A stretch of 64,000 bases of DNA from the NCBI GenBank assembly GCA_003116995.1, contig BDSL01000021.1, positions 496,001 through 560,000 on the forward strand, given 5' to 3'. Below are positions 45,428 through 57,176 of this stretch, in pieces. A program made the position numbers and the translations under genes. This DNA comes from Yamagishiella unicocca (taxonomy: Eukaryota; Chlorophyta; Chlorophyceae; Chlamydomonadales; Volvocaceae). Numbering within the stretch: the stretch's first letter is position 1; each line of letters starts with the position of its first letter. The notes beneath the pieces are model-generated. The model did not search any database. It saw only the letters and a program-made list of their open reading frames with translations, and was not told where the DNA came from.

Positions 45428-47388
45428 ATGATTAATCGCCAAATGATTTTCACGGTGCTGGCGCTGCTGTCGGTTGCGGCGATGGCTGGTAAGCTGCGCT
45501 CGCAAGCCGAGGCCGTCAGGCGCATACGGACATGATGTTGCGTGCTTGGACCATGCTTTGGACGCTCAGCAAGCGAGTTGTCCGCCATTCTTTGCAATAA
45601 ATATTGCTTATTCACATCTTAACTTCGTCCATTATACGCGAGTAACAACGATGCTTCTTGGCTTAATGGCACTTCTAGCATGGACGTTAATCGAACGGGC
45701 AGCCGGCCGCCATAGCATGCACCGATTACTCCCTTGCTGCGTGGCCCTCACTTGCAGCTCCGCCGCCTCCGCGGCCTTCGCCTCCGCGGCCTTCGCCACC
45801 GCGGCCTTCGCCTGTGGCGACGCCCACCGCCTTCCGCCTCATCTCGATCACCAAGTGGAACAGCAGCGCCAACATCCCCCTCCTGCAGGCAAGCTACCTC
45901 TGTCATTGGAGGCGTACGGCAAACAGGCCCATCCTTGGGGCCTCTGTTCTGGCAGCGGCCTGCATGGCATGTTCATGTCACATACTGCACACACGCGGCT
46001 GCTGTGCTCTTCAGGTGTTTGCCTGAGTGTATTCATTGTTATCAACCGTGCCAGTTGCAGTTCAGCGCCCGATCGACGGTTACGTGCTGCCCGCAGGCCG
46101 CCGAGACCAACGTGTCGAACGCCTGCAAGGCCTTCTTCGTGGCCGGGATCACCGGGAGCAGCCTGCAGCGCGTGACCGACCTCCTGTACGGCTCCCACAT
46201 CAAGGTATGTGCGCCCCTTGGACGTCCGTAGGAAAGGCCTTTCATGTGAATGCCGCATTCTTTGCCGCGATATTAACCATGACCGTACGGCGCTCGCACG
46301 CGCAGGTGTACGACTTCCCCACCCTGGTGTCCTACACCAACTACAGCGCCTGCGTGCAGCAGCAGCCCGGTCGCACCCTCTCCGCCGCCTTCGAGGTCTG
46401 GAAGGTGAGGAACAGTCAAGCATCGGTAGTTCAGGAGATCGTCTTGCTGGTCTACTGAACTGGCTTATCTCTGCTAGCAAAATCGTGATTTGAGCTTTCC
46501 GCCGCTAATGAACCCGTCTGCTGCTGTTTGCACATTTTGAAAGGAAGATATGTTCTCATCTGCCTTCGCAGAACCGTGTGATCTTCCCGTACTACGGCAG
46601 CATCGCGAACGCCACCGCCGGTGAGCTCGCCGATGCAGGGCACGGCGGAAGTTTGGGTTTCTTGTATCCCGTGGAAACTAAAGCAGAGGCTGGCATGACA
46701 GGTCGCTCGTTCCCGGCAGGCCGGCCATGGGGCGGGCGGTGCGTGGGTGTCTGTATAGATCGCGGGAGGGGGGTAAGACGCCATGGATTACTGTGCCTTC
46801 GCACTCCGAATTCATGTTTGCCGTACCTACCAACTGCTGCTCGTCCAGGTGTGCACTGGTCCGTGACCATCGGCAACTCCACCAACCCCACCGCCCTGGT
46901 CGCCCTGTACAACAAGCTGAGCACGGAGGTCAAGGGGCTGCTGTCGACGGTCCAGCAGGTGCGTGATGGGGCCGCCGCGAGTGTATGGGTTCGCAGCAGT
47001 GACGGTACTACGGCAGCTGCGACGTTACTACCAGGCCCGAAGCCGGCTTGCTTGCGCGAGCGAGTGTTTCCGCCTTATTGCATCCTCTCTGCGTAATCCC
47101 CCTGTATCTTCCATCCGCCGTGTATCTTCCACAACCGTTTGATGATGTCAACCCTTTCTTCACACCACGCGCTCGCAGGCTGCTACCAACACCGCTGGTG
47201 CCGTGTCTCTGCCGCTGGACACCGCCCACGTCATTTCGTTCCTGAAGCCCCAGGGCGCCACCGCCTACCTGGGCTACCTGAACGACCCCGCCACGGAGGG
47301 CATTCCCACTCTGGACACCCAGACGAGCATCAAGGCCACCATCGTCTCGCCTCGCCGCATCCTGTTTGCCCCCATCAGGCTGAAGTGA
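45428..47388 (+). CDS. Secreted small glycoprotein, array gene A
   Basis: Seven exons in phase: 45428-45488, 45758-45888, 46097-46204, 46306-46404, 46572-46620, 46849-46958, 47179-47388; 255 residues. A signal peptide (MIFTVLALLSVAAMAG) is followed by a short (PPRPS) x3 spacer and a single domain of about 210 residues. That domain has five N-glycosylation sequons (NSS, NVS, NYS, NAT, NST), two cysteines and conserved aromatic clusters (DFPTLVSYTNYSAC, VIFPYYGSIANA). I recognise no family. Intron 2 starts with GCAAGC after CTGCAG, a GC-AG intron. Differences from B-E are few in exons but many in introns and flanks, so A is the oldest diverged copy. The nearest TGTAA lies 760 bases past the stop. 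Confidence 0.85.
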
Positions 47389-49520
47389 TAAGCTCGCTAA
47401 CTGACGCGATGGCCACTTGATGCGATGAAATATGCATGTGCCGTGCTGCACTGGCCGCTTATCTAATATCTGAGTAGTAACTGTTACACCTGTGCTAGTT
47501 ACGTCAGGGACAGTAGGTGCATTGCTGGGCCCTGCCCCGCCTGCTGCGGAAGTAAGGGGCGAGGCAGGGCTGTGCCTAGTAGTTAGGGCATTACGAATCT
47601 GTCCACACGCGCGAAACGAAATAAGTTGCGGACGCCTTTTGCTCGTGATCTGTGTGTCATAGTGTTGTCATAGTACCGGTATCATACTGGTGTCACAGTG
47701 GTGGCAACATCTCGTCAACATATCTTGCGGCATCGGTTGTTATACAATGAGTCAACCGATATACCGTACTTTGCGGACGGCAGTCGCCGTGTACGTGATG
47801 ACGGTGACGTCAGTGGCGTGCATATATAGGCATATGCATGTGAACATGTTTGAGTTGCGCGCGTGGATCGGCGGCTGAGCTGCGCAGCTCAAGCGAGCAT
47901 GCCGTTGTCGTTGGGCACAGGAGCGCAATCTCCCAGCCCAGCAACTAACAGCACCGCCTCACAGACCGCGCAACGTTGGTAGATATATGGTGGGATGCTG
48001 CAGCTTCTAGTACCAGTGGAACGCTGGCAGGAGTTGTGGGTCATAGTTAGGAAGGCTCCTTGGCGGGTCGGTGTTGTGCCGCGTGAGGCACAGGCTCGCG
48101 GGTGATTGTACTAAGCACGGAGTCCGCGGCAGGGGCTGCAACTCAAGTGTAACGAAATCACTGCACGTGACTCAAGTGCTGATGTGTGCATGCAAAGACA
48201 GTATGTAGCAGGTATAGTTAGATACCACAGTAGTCCGGGGAACGCTGCGGGGCAAATCTGAATAATTAACTCAAGAACGGCACCAAGCAATGCGTTCCTA
48301 GCACGGAAAAAGCCAGTGGAAGACGCATGTGCTGCTGTCTGTGTGCCTTCGGAGTAACGGACTTGATGTGAAGCAAACGACTAATCGAGGCACCGCCCTC
48401 AAACGGCAGTCCCATCCCGCGGTACCTGTTACAGTGCGTGCGGTGGTGTGGCTGGATTTCTATCTCTTCCGTCTCCTTCAATGTCCGGCGACGTGCCCGG
48501 TACCAGTGGTTCTGCCTTTGGGGCTGGAGCCCACTGTAACAAGTACTGGTGGTAGAAACTGCTACATACAGTGGGCCCCAGTACTACTAGGTCGTGGGCT
48601 TGGGTGGGATCCAGACCAAAAGGCAAGACCATCCCGTACTTGATGTTGTAACGGTTACAGTACTGTAGTTGCTTATCTTAACAGCCAGCTCGGCCCGGCT
48701 GTAATATACGCCACCATCCGACTGTTTAACATCGAAAGGGAGACCAAAACCCGCGTCACCTTGAACGGCCTGATAATCCCACGACGCCCCTGTCAGACAT
48801 GGATCGGGGCCTCAGCTCGCTCAGCAGCTCTGCAACGGTGGTCCCTGGTGGGCCCAATCAATGGCGGAAACACAACTGGGAAAGCAGTCGACGTTCTCCA
48901 CAACACTGGTAGCCGTTACACTGTAACCGTTACAACAACTGGAATCGTTTCAATTGGAAGTAAGGTTGCCTCCGTTCTCTGCCCTTTCCAAACAACACGA
49001 TTGAGGTTACGTATAGACCTCAGCAACGGAACAGTCCAGGCCCCCTCTCCCAGCCATCCTGCAGATGCAGGCGAGCATTTCCAAGCGAACCTGTCCAAAT
49101 AGCCACTTTGAGCCCAGGAACCGACCAATCATCTAATCGGGAATAACGCAAAGCGGCGTGAATCGCAAGAACTCGGCGAATGTGTGGAAAGCGCTGTCCC
49201 CAAACATCATATGCCAAATTATAAGCGTAATCTTATCGTCATTGAGGCACAATCCGAACGGCCTTCGGCTCCTTTAGGCTAACTACGGCAACGAGGCGCC
49301 CTGGCCCGCCCTGGCTTCGCAGCCGTCAGGAACTGAAGAGCAAACTAAATGGCGAAGCGGCTGATGGCCGCCTCCTTCTGGAACGAGTCGAGACCAGATT
49401 GGGGTAGAGACGTCACACTTCTACGTACCTAACTAGACGGACGGTCAGTCTCCAACCCCCTTCAGTGTCTGCCTCAAAGAATTTCGCGGAAGACGTGTGA
49501 AGGGGTGATACTAATCGGGT
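47389..49520. other. Spacer between array genes A and B
   Basis: The first 250 bases resemble the 3' region of the other array genes (AGGCAGGGCTGTG, TTAGGGCATT, CACGCGCGCGAAA). The rest is specific to this spacer. It contains part of the dispersed repeat near 48440-48545 (GGCTGGAGCCCACTGTAAC) and other GTAAC/GTTAC palindromic pieces near 48640-48670 and 48910-48935. Confidence 0.5.
48440..48670 (+). mobile_element. Partial dispersed repeat with GTAAC/GTTAC ends
   Basis: Matches the 3' part of the elements at 18.1 and 18.7 kb (GTGCCCGGTACCAGTGGTTC, then GGCTGGAGCCCACTGTAAC). About 130 bases later the motif GTTGTAACGGTTACAG appears, in partly inverted orientation. Confidence 0.5.
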
Positions 49521-49629
49521 ATAGCCCTGGAGACCTGGAGGCCCATCACGGTGCAGGGTGAGGCCAGGAGGCCGGTTCGACCTCTCAACCAACAACCGTA
49601 CTGAACGAGCAAGTTAATCAATCGCAACA

Positions 49630-49637
49630 TATAAATT
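49630..49637 (+). promoter_or_regulatory. TATA-like box of array gene B
   Basis: TATAAATT about 150 bases before the start codon. Gene C has TATAATT at 53510-53516 at nearly the same distance; gene A has the weaker AGATAAAATGG near 45255. Confidence 0.45.
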
Positions 49638-49782
49638 GGCACATTTAGGATGTTTCCATTACCTGCATCCGGTGCCCGATCGAGCTCATTAGCGACACAA
49701 CAAGTGATCCTACAAGGCCGCCGCCAATCAGCGCATCGGCTTGATCTTCAGCGATTGCACCGTAGGTCGCGACCACATCATG

Positions 49783-51757
49783 ATGCTTAATCGCCCAATG
49801 GTTCTTGCGGTGCTGGCGCTGCTGTCGGTGGCGGCGATGGCGGGTAAGCTGCGCAACGGCGGCCAGGTGCACATGATTGTGTCAGCTTGGAAACGTGGCT
49901 GCCGCATATTTAGTATTATACTATATGGTATCATTGAAAGGCCGCAGATTGACCGCCAGTTGGCAAAGATGCTTTCTCGGCGTAATGAATAATTGTGCGG
50001 AAATAACCAAGCGGGCAGAAGATCGTCCTGGGCAGTCAAGGAGGCCTGTTCAAACTCGATCATTAAGTGTGTCCCTTGCTGGCCGTCGCTTGCAGCTCCG
50101 CCTCCGCCGCGGCCTTCGCCTCCGCGGCCTTCGCCTCCGCGGCCTTCGCCTGTGGCGACGCCCACCGCCTTCCGCCTCATCTCGATCACCAAGTGGAACA
50201 GCAGCGCCAACATCCCTCTCCTACAGGCAAGCTACTTTTACCATTGAATGCGTAGGCTGATGAGGGGCTAGCAATCCACGGCAAACATGCCCATCCTTGG
50301 GGCCTCGGCCTCTGTTCTGGCAGCGGCCTGCATGGCATCTTCATGTTACGCACACGCGGCTGCTGTGCTCTTCAGGTCTTTGTCTGAGTGTGTTCATTGT
50401 TATCATCCGATGCCCGAACCAGTTGCAGCTCAGCGCCCGATCGACGTTTACATGCTGCCCGCAGGCCGCCGAGACCAACGTGTCGAACGCCTGCAAGGCC
50501 TTCTTCGTGGCCGGGATCACCGGGAGCAGCCTGCAGCGCGTGACCGACCTCCTGTACGGCTCCCACATCAAGGTATGTGCGCCCCTTGAACGTCCGTAGG
50601 AAAGGCCTTTCATGTGAATGCCGCATTGTTTGTCGCGATGGTAACCATGACCGTACGGCGCTCGCACGCGCAGGTGTACGACTTCCCCACCCTGGTGTCC
50701 TACACCAACTACAGCGCCTGCGTGCAGCAGCAGCCCGGTCGCACCCTCTCCGCCGCCTTCGAGGTCTGGAAGGTGAGGAACAGTCAACAAGAAAGCGTGG
50801 TCAGTTCAGGACATCGTCTTGCTGTTTTAATGAACTGGTCTTTTTCCGCCAGCATAATCATTATTTGAGCCCCCGTCTGCTGCTGTTTGCACGGATTGAA
50901 AGAAAGATATGTTATCACCTGCCATCGCAGAACCGTGTGATCTTCCCGTACTACGACAGCATCGCGAACGCCACCGCCGGTGAGCTCGCCGATGCGGGGC
51001 ACGGCGGAAGTTTGGGTTTCTTGTATCCCGTGGAAACTACAGCAGAGGCTGGCATGACAGGTCGCTTGTTCCCGGCAGGCCGGCCTTGGGGGGGGGTGCG
51101 TGGGTGTCTGTATAGATCGCGGGAGGGGGGTAAGACACCATGGACTACTGTGCCTCCGCATTCCGCATTCATGTTTGCCATCGCCCATGCCGTACCTACC
51201 AACTTCTGCTTGTCCAGGTGTGCACTGGTCCGTGACCATCGGCAACTCCACCAACCCCACCGCCCTGGTCGCCCTGTACAACAAGCTGAGCACGGAGGTC
51301 AAGGGGCTGCTGTCGACGGTCCAGCAGGTGCGTGATGGGGCCGCCGCGAGTGTATGGGTTCGCAGCAGTGACGGTACTACGGCAGCTGCGACGTTACTAC
51401 CAGGCCCGAAGCCGGCTTGCTTGCGCGAGCGAGTGTTTCCGCCTTATTGCATCCTCTCCGCGTAATCCCCCTGTATCTTTCATCCGCCGTGTATCTTCCA
51501 CAACCGTTTGATGATGTCAACCCTTTCTTCACACCACGCGCTCGCAGGCTGCTACCAACACCGCTGGTGCCGTGTCGCTGCCGCTGGACACCGCCCACGT
51601 CATTTCGTTCCTGAAGCCCCAGGGCGCCACCGCCTACCTGGGCTACCTGAACGACCCCGCCACGGAGGGCATTCCCACTCTGGACACCCAGACGAGCATC
51701 AAGGCCACCATCGTCTCGCCTCGCCGCATCCTGTTTGCCCCCATCAGGCTGAAGTAA
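49783..51757 (+). CDS. Secreted small glycoprotein, array gene B
   Basis: Same seven-exon structure as A: 49783-49843, 50096-50226, 50465-50572, 50674-50772, 50931-50979, 51218-51327, 51548-51757; 255 residues. The Pro spacer has three PPRPS repeats, as in A, while the Asp in VIFPYYDSIANA is shared with C-E, so B is intermediate. The stop is TAA; the other four copies use TGA. An additional in-frame ATG lies directly upstream at 49780. The GC donor of intron 2 (CTACAG then GCAAGC, 50226/50227) is retained. A TGTAA signal at 52270-52274 fits a 3' UTR of about 510 bases. Confidence 0.85.
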
Positions 51758-52269
51758 TAAGCTCGCTAACTGACGCGATGGCCACTTGATGCGATGAAAT
51801 ATGCATGTGCCGAGCTGCCCTGGCTGCTTATCCAACATCTGTAGTAGTTAGGCAGGGCTGTGTGTAGTAAGAAGGGCATTGCGAATTTGCCCACGCGCGC
51901 GAAAATGGAGAATCTGCGTGATGTGCGCCAGGGTGGCGAACAGGGAGGGTGTGCAGGTTGCACATGGGGACATGTGCTGTTTTGGACATGGGGACATGTG
52001 CTGTTGAGCGGCGTCGGACTCACGCCTGCCGTTTGCAAGTGGCTGTCATAAGCTGAAGTGGTTGCCTGTATTGTTCCGCTGTATATGCGTGATCTCCGCC
52101 CCCGCACCGATGTGCGGTGTCCTTCTCGCTGCTTCACCCCGATAGAGCGCTGGTCATTTTTTTATTCTTCCTAGACGGGTTAGTCGTCACGGCGCTGCAT
52201 GACGTCAGCGGACACTTAGTTATGAGCCGGGAGGGCTCGTGGAGGCAGCAGCAGGAGCTGCCACTCGCT

Positions 52270-52274
52270 TGTAA
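52270..52274 (+). promoter_or_regulatory. Candidate polyadenylation signal of array gene B
   Basis: TGTAA in a block conserved in all later units; the equivalents are 56108-56112 (C), 59645-59649 (D) and 63186-63190 (E), each about 495-513 bases past its stop. Confidence 0.45.
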
Positions 52275-52461
52275 CCAAATCAATCTACATAGCGCACATT
52301 TCCGATACGGTGGCAATATGCTTTACCGCCGACGTTGTCCCACCCTTTCCAGCAGAGGATGCTATGAAAACGAGTTGACAGACAGCGTGTGTACGACATA
52401 TAGCTTTTGTACGAAACGGTTATGAGGTCGATGGTTCTACCTTCCAGTCTGGAACTCACTA

Positions 52462-52790
52462 TAACAGTTATAACAGTTTCGGGTGTGGGACGTTTTCGGG
52501 ATCTTGGGGGGGGAGTTATCCGATTGTGTTGCCGAGGCGTGCTGCTGTCTCTCCATTCGGGGGTCTGCTTGGGATGCATGGGCCATGTGCAGGGGAGCCA
52601 TCAGCGCAACCTCCCCCTGTGTATTGGTGCTTGCTGTTTCCTCTGGGCTCTCGGTTGTGAGGCTCTGGGTGGTTTGTCTTTCGGAACCGTCGGTTTTCTC
52701 TGCTTTCCTTGTCTTTTTCAGTGTCAGGCGATGCGCCCGATGGCTCTACCTTTTCAGGTCTGGAGCCCACTGTAACGATTACAACAACTG
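52462..52790 (+). mobile_element. Insertion of the dispersed repeat in the B spacer (absent in C, D, E)
   Basis: In C-E the sequence runs directly from CTCACTATAACAGTTA to ACTGTTGTAAGG. In B about 327 bases lie between, ending with CAGGCGATGCGCCCGATGG, a GGTCTGGAGCCCACTGTAAC motif and a GATTACAAC tail, the same 3' end as the repeats at 18.1 and 18.7 kb. The C-E spacers thus act as an empty site. The reverse (loss in the ancestor of C-E by recombination between related ends) is possible, because the flank itself carries an older copy of the same 3' motif. Confidence 0.65.
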
Positions 52791-52800
52791 TTGTAAGGAT

Positions 52801-53032
52801 GAGGTCTAGGTTCAGATCAGGCGCGGCACATTGTGCGGCCCTAGCCGGCCCGAACTCATTATAAAAGTTAATACTGTTTAATGAAAGAGGTCTAGGTTTA
52901 GATCAGGCGCGGCACATTGTGCGGACCTAGCCGGCCCGAACTCATTATAAAAGTTAATACTGTTATATGAAAGAGGTCTAGGTTCAGATCAGGCGCGGCA
53001 CATTGTGCGGACCTAGCCGGCCCGAATTCATT
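52801..53032. repeat. 86-bp direct repeat x3, before gene C
   Basis: Copies begin at 52801, 52887 and 52973. Each carries CTAGGT, then the perfect 11-bp palindrome GCACATTGTGC, then ACCTAG (CCCTAG in the first copy), so each can fold into a nested stem. The third copy is truncated after CCCGAATTCATT. Confidence 0.92.
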
Positions 53033-53652
53033 CCTGCGGGGCGATGCCTTGCCACCACAAGGTTCTCATTGCGTACGTCTACCCCTGGTCTACCCTAGCT
53101 TTACAGGTGGCGGTGGGAAAACTTGGACGTCAAAAGCGTTGTCCGTCCGAACCCGATATATCTCATCCTATTAATAGTCGCCAAAGAGCAGAGCACCCCC
53201 GTGCACCCAGCCGACGCGTGGGCAGGCAGGGTCACTACCCTCCTATCGATCGTGACGGACTGTCTGTCTAATGGTCCCTTTCTCAATCATCTGCCAGACA
53301 CCTGTCAGACATAATTGCATGGATAATGATAGGCAATACTACGACAAGGCGTGCAATAGAGCTGCCAGTAGGGCTCCAGTCCTGGAGACCTGGAGGCCCG
53401 GCTGAGGCCAGAAGGCCAGCAGTCCGACCACTTAACCAACTGATCAACCACCTTACCGACCCAAACAAACGGCCAGTCACTCAGGATTTAAGGAACAAAG
53501 TGGAAGCATTATAATTACTTGATACCAAATCAGCTTGCCCTGTGTTCGAGGCGAGATCATCAGCGATACGACGAGTGATCCTGCAAGGCCGCCGCCGATC
53601 AACGCATCGGCTTGATCTTAAGCGATTGCGCCTAGGACGCGACAATATCACG

Positions 53653-55613
53653 ATGATTAATCGCCCAATGGTTCTTGTGGCGCTGGCTCTGCTGTCGGTG
53701 GCGGCGATGGCTGGTGAGCTGCGCTCGCAACGGCGGCTAGTTGCACATGGTTGTGTCAGCTTGGAAACATGACTGCCGCGAACTTATACATATAACAAAG
53801 GGTACAATTATAATGTCGCAACTTGCCGATCACGTGGCATAATGAATAACTATGAAGGAGATAACCAAGCGGGCAGAACATCGTCCTGGGCAGTCAAGGC
53901 GGCCAGGGGCGGCCTGTTTAAACTCGATCATTAAGTGTGTCCCTTGCTGGCCGTCGCTTGCAGCTCCGCCTCCGCCGCGGCCTTCGCCTCCGCGGCCTTC
54001 GCCTGTGGCGACGCCCACCGCCTTCCGCCTCATCTCGATCACCAAGTGGAACAGCAGCGCCAACATCCCTCTCCTACAGGCAAGCTACTTTTACCATTGA
54101 ATGCGTAGGCTGATGAGGGGCTAGCAATCCACGGCAAACATGCCCATCCTTGGGGCCTCTGTTCTGGCAGCGGCCTGCATGGCATGTTCATGTTACACAC
54201 ACGCGGCTGCTGTGCTCTTCAGGTCTTTGTCTGAGTGTATTCATTGTTATCAACCGTACCAGTTGCCAGCTCAGCGCCCGATCAACGTTTACATGCTGCC
54301 CGCAGGCTGCCGAGACCAACGTGTCGAACGCCTGCAAGGCCTTCTTCGTGGCCGGGATCACCGGGAGCAGCCTGCAGCGCGTGACCGACCTCCTGTACGG
54401 CTCCCACATCAAGGTATGTGCGCCCCTTGAACGTCCGCAGGAAAGGCCTTTCATGTGAATGCCACAGTCTTTGTGTAACCATGACCGTATGGCGCTCGCA
54501 CGCGCAGGTGTACGACTTCCCCACCCTGGTGTCCTACACCAACTACAGCGCCTGCGTGCAGCAGCAGCCCGGCCGCACCCTCTCCGCCGCCTTCGAGATC
54601 TGGAAGGTGAGGCGGAGTCAACAAGAAAGCGTGGTTAGTTCAGGAGATCGTCTTGCTGGTTTAATGAACTGGTATTTTCTGCCAGCATTGGCTTATCTCC
54701 GCTAACAGAATCATGATTTGAGCTTTCCGCCGCTAATGAACCCGTCTGCTGCTGTTTGCACGGATTGAAAGAAAGATATGTTATCACCTGCCATCGCAGA
54801 ACCGTGTGATCTTCCCGTACTACGACAGCATCGCGAACGCCACCGCCGGTGAGCTCGCCGATGCAGGGCACGGCGGAAGTTTGGGTTTCTTGTATCCCGT
54901 GGAAACTACAGCAGAGGCTGGCATGACAGGTCGCTCGTTCCCGGCAGGCCGGCCTTGGGGGGGGTGCGTGGGTGTCTGTATAGATCGCGGGAGGGGGGTA
55001 AGACGCCATGGATTACTGTGCCTTCGCACTCCGCATTCATGTTTGCCGTACCTACCAACTGCTGCTCGGCCAGGTGTGCACTGGTCCGTGACCATCGGCA
55101 ACTCCACCAACCCCACCGCCCTGGTCGCCCTGTACAACAAGCTGAGCACGGAGGTCAAGGGGCTGCTGTCGACGGTCCAGCAGGTGCGTGATGGGGCCGC
55201 CGCGAGTGTATGGGTTCGCAGCAGTGACGGTACTACGGCAGCTGCGACGTTACTACCAGGCCCGAAGCCGGCTTACTTGCGCGAGCGAGTGTTTCCGCAT
55301 TATTGCATCCTCTCTCAGGAATCCCCCTGTATCTTCCGTCCGCCGTGTATCATCCACAACCATCTGATGATGTCGACCCTTTCTTCACACCACGCGCTCG
55401 CAGGCTGCTACCAACACCGCTGGTGCCGTGTCGCTGCCGCTGGACACCGCCCATGTCATTTCGTTCCTGAAGCCCCAGGGCGCCACCGCCTACCTGGGCT
55501 ACCTGAACGACCCCGCCACGGAGGGCATTCCCACTCTGGACACCCAGACGAGCATCAAGGCCACCATCGTCTCGCCTCGCCGCATCCTGTTTGCCCCCAT
55601 CAGGCTGAAGTGA
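53653..55613 (+). CDS. Secreted small glycoprotein, array gene C
   Basis: Seven exons: 53653-53713, 53964-54079, 54306-54413, 54508-54606, 54800-54848, 55074-55183, 55404-55613; 250 residues. The Pro spacer has two PPRPS repeats where A and B have three, a clean 15-base difference in exon 2. The signal peptide reads MVLVALALLSVAAMAG. The first donor is GTGAGC where A and B have GTAAGC. The mature protein is otherwise nearly the same as in A and B, with Ile for Val in AAFEIWK. The GC-AG intron lies at 54080. Confidence 0.85.
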
Positions 55614-56324
55614 TAAGCTCGCTAACTGACGCGATGCCCACTTGATGCGATGAAATATGCATGTGCCGAGCTGCCCTGGCTGCTTATCCAACATCTGTAG
55701 TAGTTAGGCAGGGCTGTGTGTGGTAATTAGGGCATTGCGAATCTGCCCACGCGCGCGAAAATGAAGAATCTGCGTGACGTGCGCCAGGGTGGCGAACATG
55801 AAGGGTGTGCAGGTTGCCAGGACACATGGGGACATGTGCTGTTGCGCGGCGTCGGACTCACGCCTGCCGTTTGCAAGTGGCTGTCATAAGCTGAAGTGGT
55901 TGCCTGTATTGTTCCGCTGTATATGCGTGATCTCCGCCCCCGCACCGATGTGCGGTGTCCTTCTCGCTGCTTCACCCCGATGGAGCGCTGGTCATTTTTT
56001 TATTCTTCCTAGACGGGTTAGTCGTCACGGCGCTGCATGACGTCAGCGGACACTTAGTTATGAGCCGGGAGGGCTCGTGGAGGCAGCAGCAGGAGCTGCC
56101 ACTCGCTTGTAACCAAATCAATCTACATAGCGCACATTTCCGATACGGTGGCAATATGCTTTACCGCCGACGTTGTCCCACCCTTTCCAGCAGAGGATGC
56201 TATGAAAACGAGTTGACAGACAGCGTGTGTACGACATATAGCTTTTGTACGAAACGGTTATGAGGTCGATGGTTCTACCTTCCAGTCTGGAACTCACTAT
56301 AACAGTTAATACTGTTGTAAGGAT

Positions 56325-56556
56325 GAGGTCTAGGTTCAGATCAGGCGCGGCACATTGTGCGGCCCTAGCCGGCCCGAACTCATTATAAAAGTTAATACTG
56401 TTTAATGAAAGAGGTCTAGGTTTAGATCAGGCGCGGCACATTGTGCGGACCTAGCCGGCCCGAACTCATTATAAAAGTTAATACTGTTATATGAAAGAGG
56501 TCTAGGTTCAGATCAGGCGCGGCACATTGTGCGGACCTAGCCGGCCCGAATTCATT
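56325..56556. repeat. 86-bp direct repeat x3, before gene D
   Basis: Same triplet as before gene C, with the same sequence differences between first, second and third copy. The triplet therefore formed before the units were multiplied. Confidence 0.92.
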
Positions 56557-57176
56557 CCTGCGGGGCGATGCCTTGCCACCACAAGGTTCTCATTGCGTAC
56601 GTCTACCCCTGGTCTACCCTAGCTTTACAGGTGGCGGTGGGAAAACTTGGACGTCAAAAGCGTTGTCCGTCCGAACCCGATATATCTCATCCTATTAATA
56701 GTCGCCAAAGAGCAGAGCACCCCCGTGCACCCAGCCGACGCGTGGGCAGGCAGGGTCACTACCCTCCTATCGATCGTGACGGACTGTCTGTCTAATGGTC
56801 CCTTTCTCAATCATCTGCCAGACACCTGTCAGACATAATTGCATGGATAATGATAGGCAATACTACGACAAGGCGTGCAATAGAGCTGCCAGTAGGGCTC
56901 CAGTCCTGGAGACCTGGAGGCCCGGCTGAGGCCAGAAGGCCAGCAGTCCGACCACTTAACCAACTGATCAACCACCTTACCGACCCAAACAAACGGCCAG
57001 TCACTCAGGATTTAAGGAACAAAGTGGAAGCATTATAATTACTTGATACCAAATCAGCTTGCCCTGTGTTCGAGGCGAGATCATCAGCGATACGACGAGT
57101 GATCCTGCAAGGCCGCCGCCGATCAACGCATCGGCTTGATCTTAAGCGATTGCGCCTAGGACGCGACAATATCACG

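Larger units (their letters stand above)
52801..56324 (+). repeat. Tandem array unit C (3524 bp)
   Basis: Counted from the first 86-bp repeat to the same point of the next unit. It contains the 86-bp triplet, the upstream block, gene C and its 3' region. Relative to D and E it lacks 16 bases in intron 1 (near 53838). Confidence 0.85.

Noticed and set aside
53373..53460. Possible tRNA-derived element (CCTGGAGACC, later GGTTCGACCTC in copy B)
   Set aside because: No cloverleaf can be drawn and the B-box-like stretch exists only in copy B; kept as a conserved upstream block instead.
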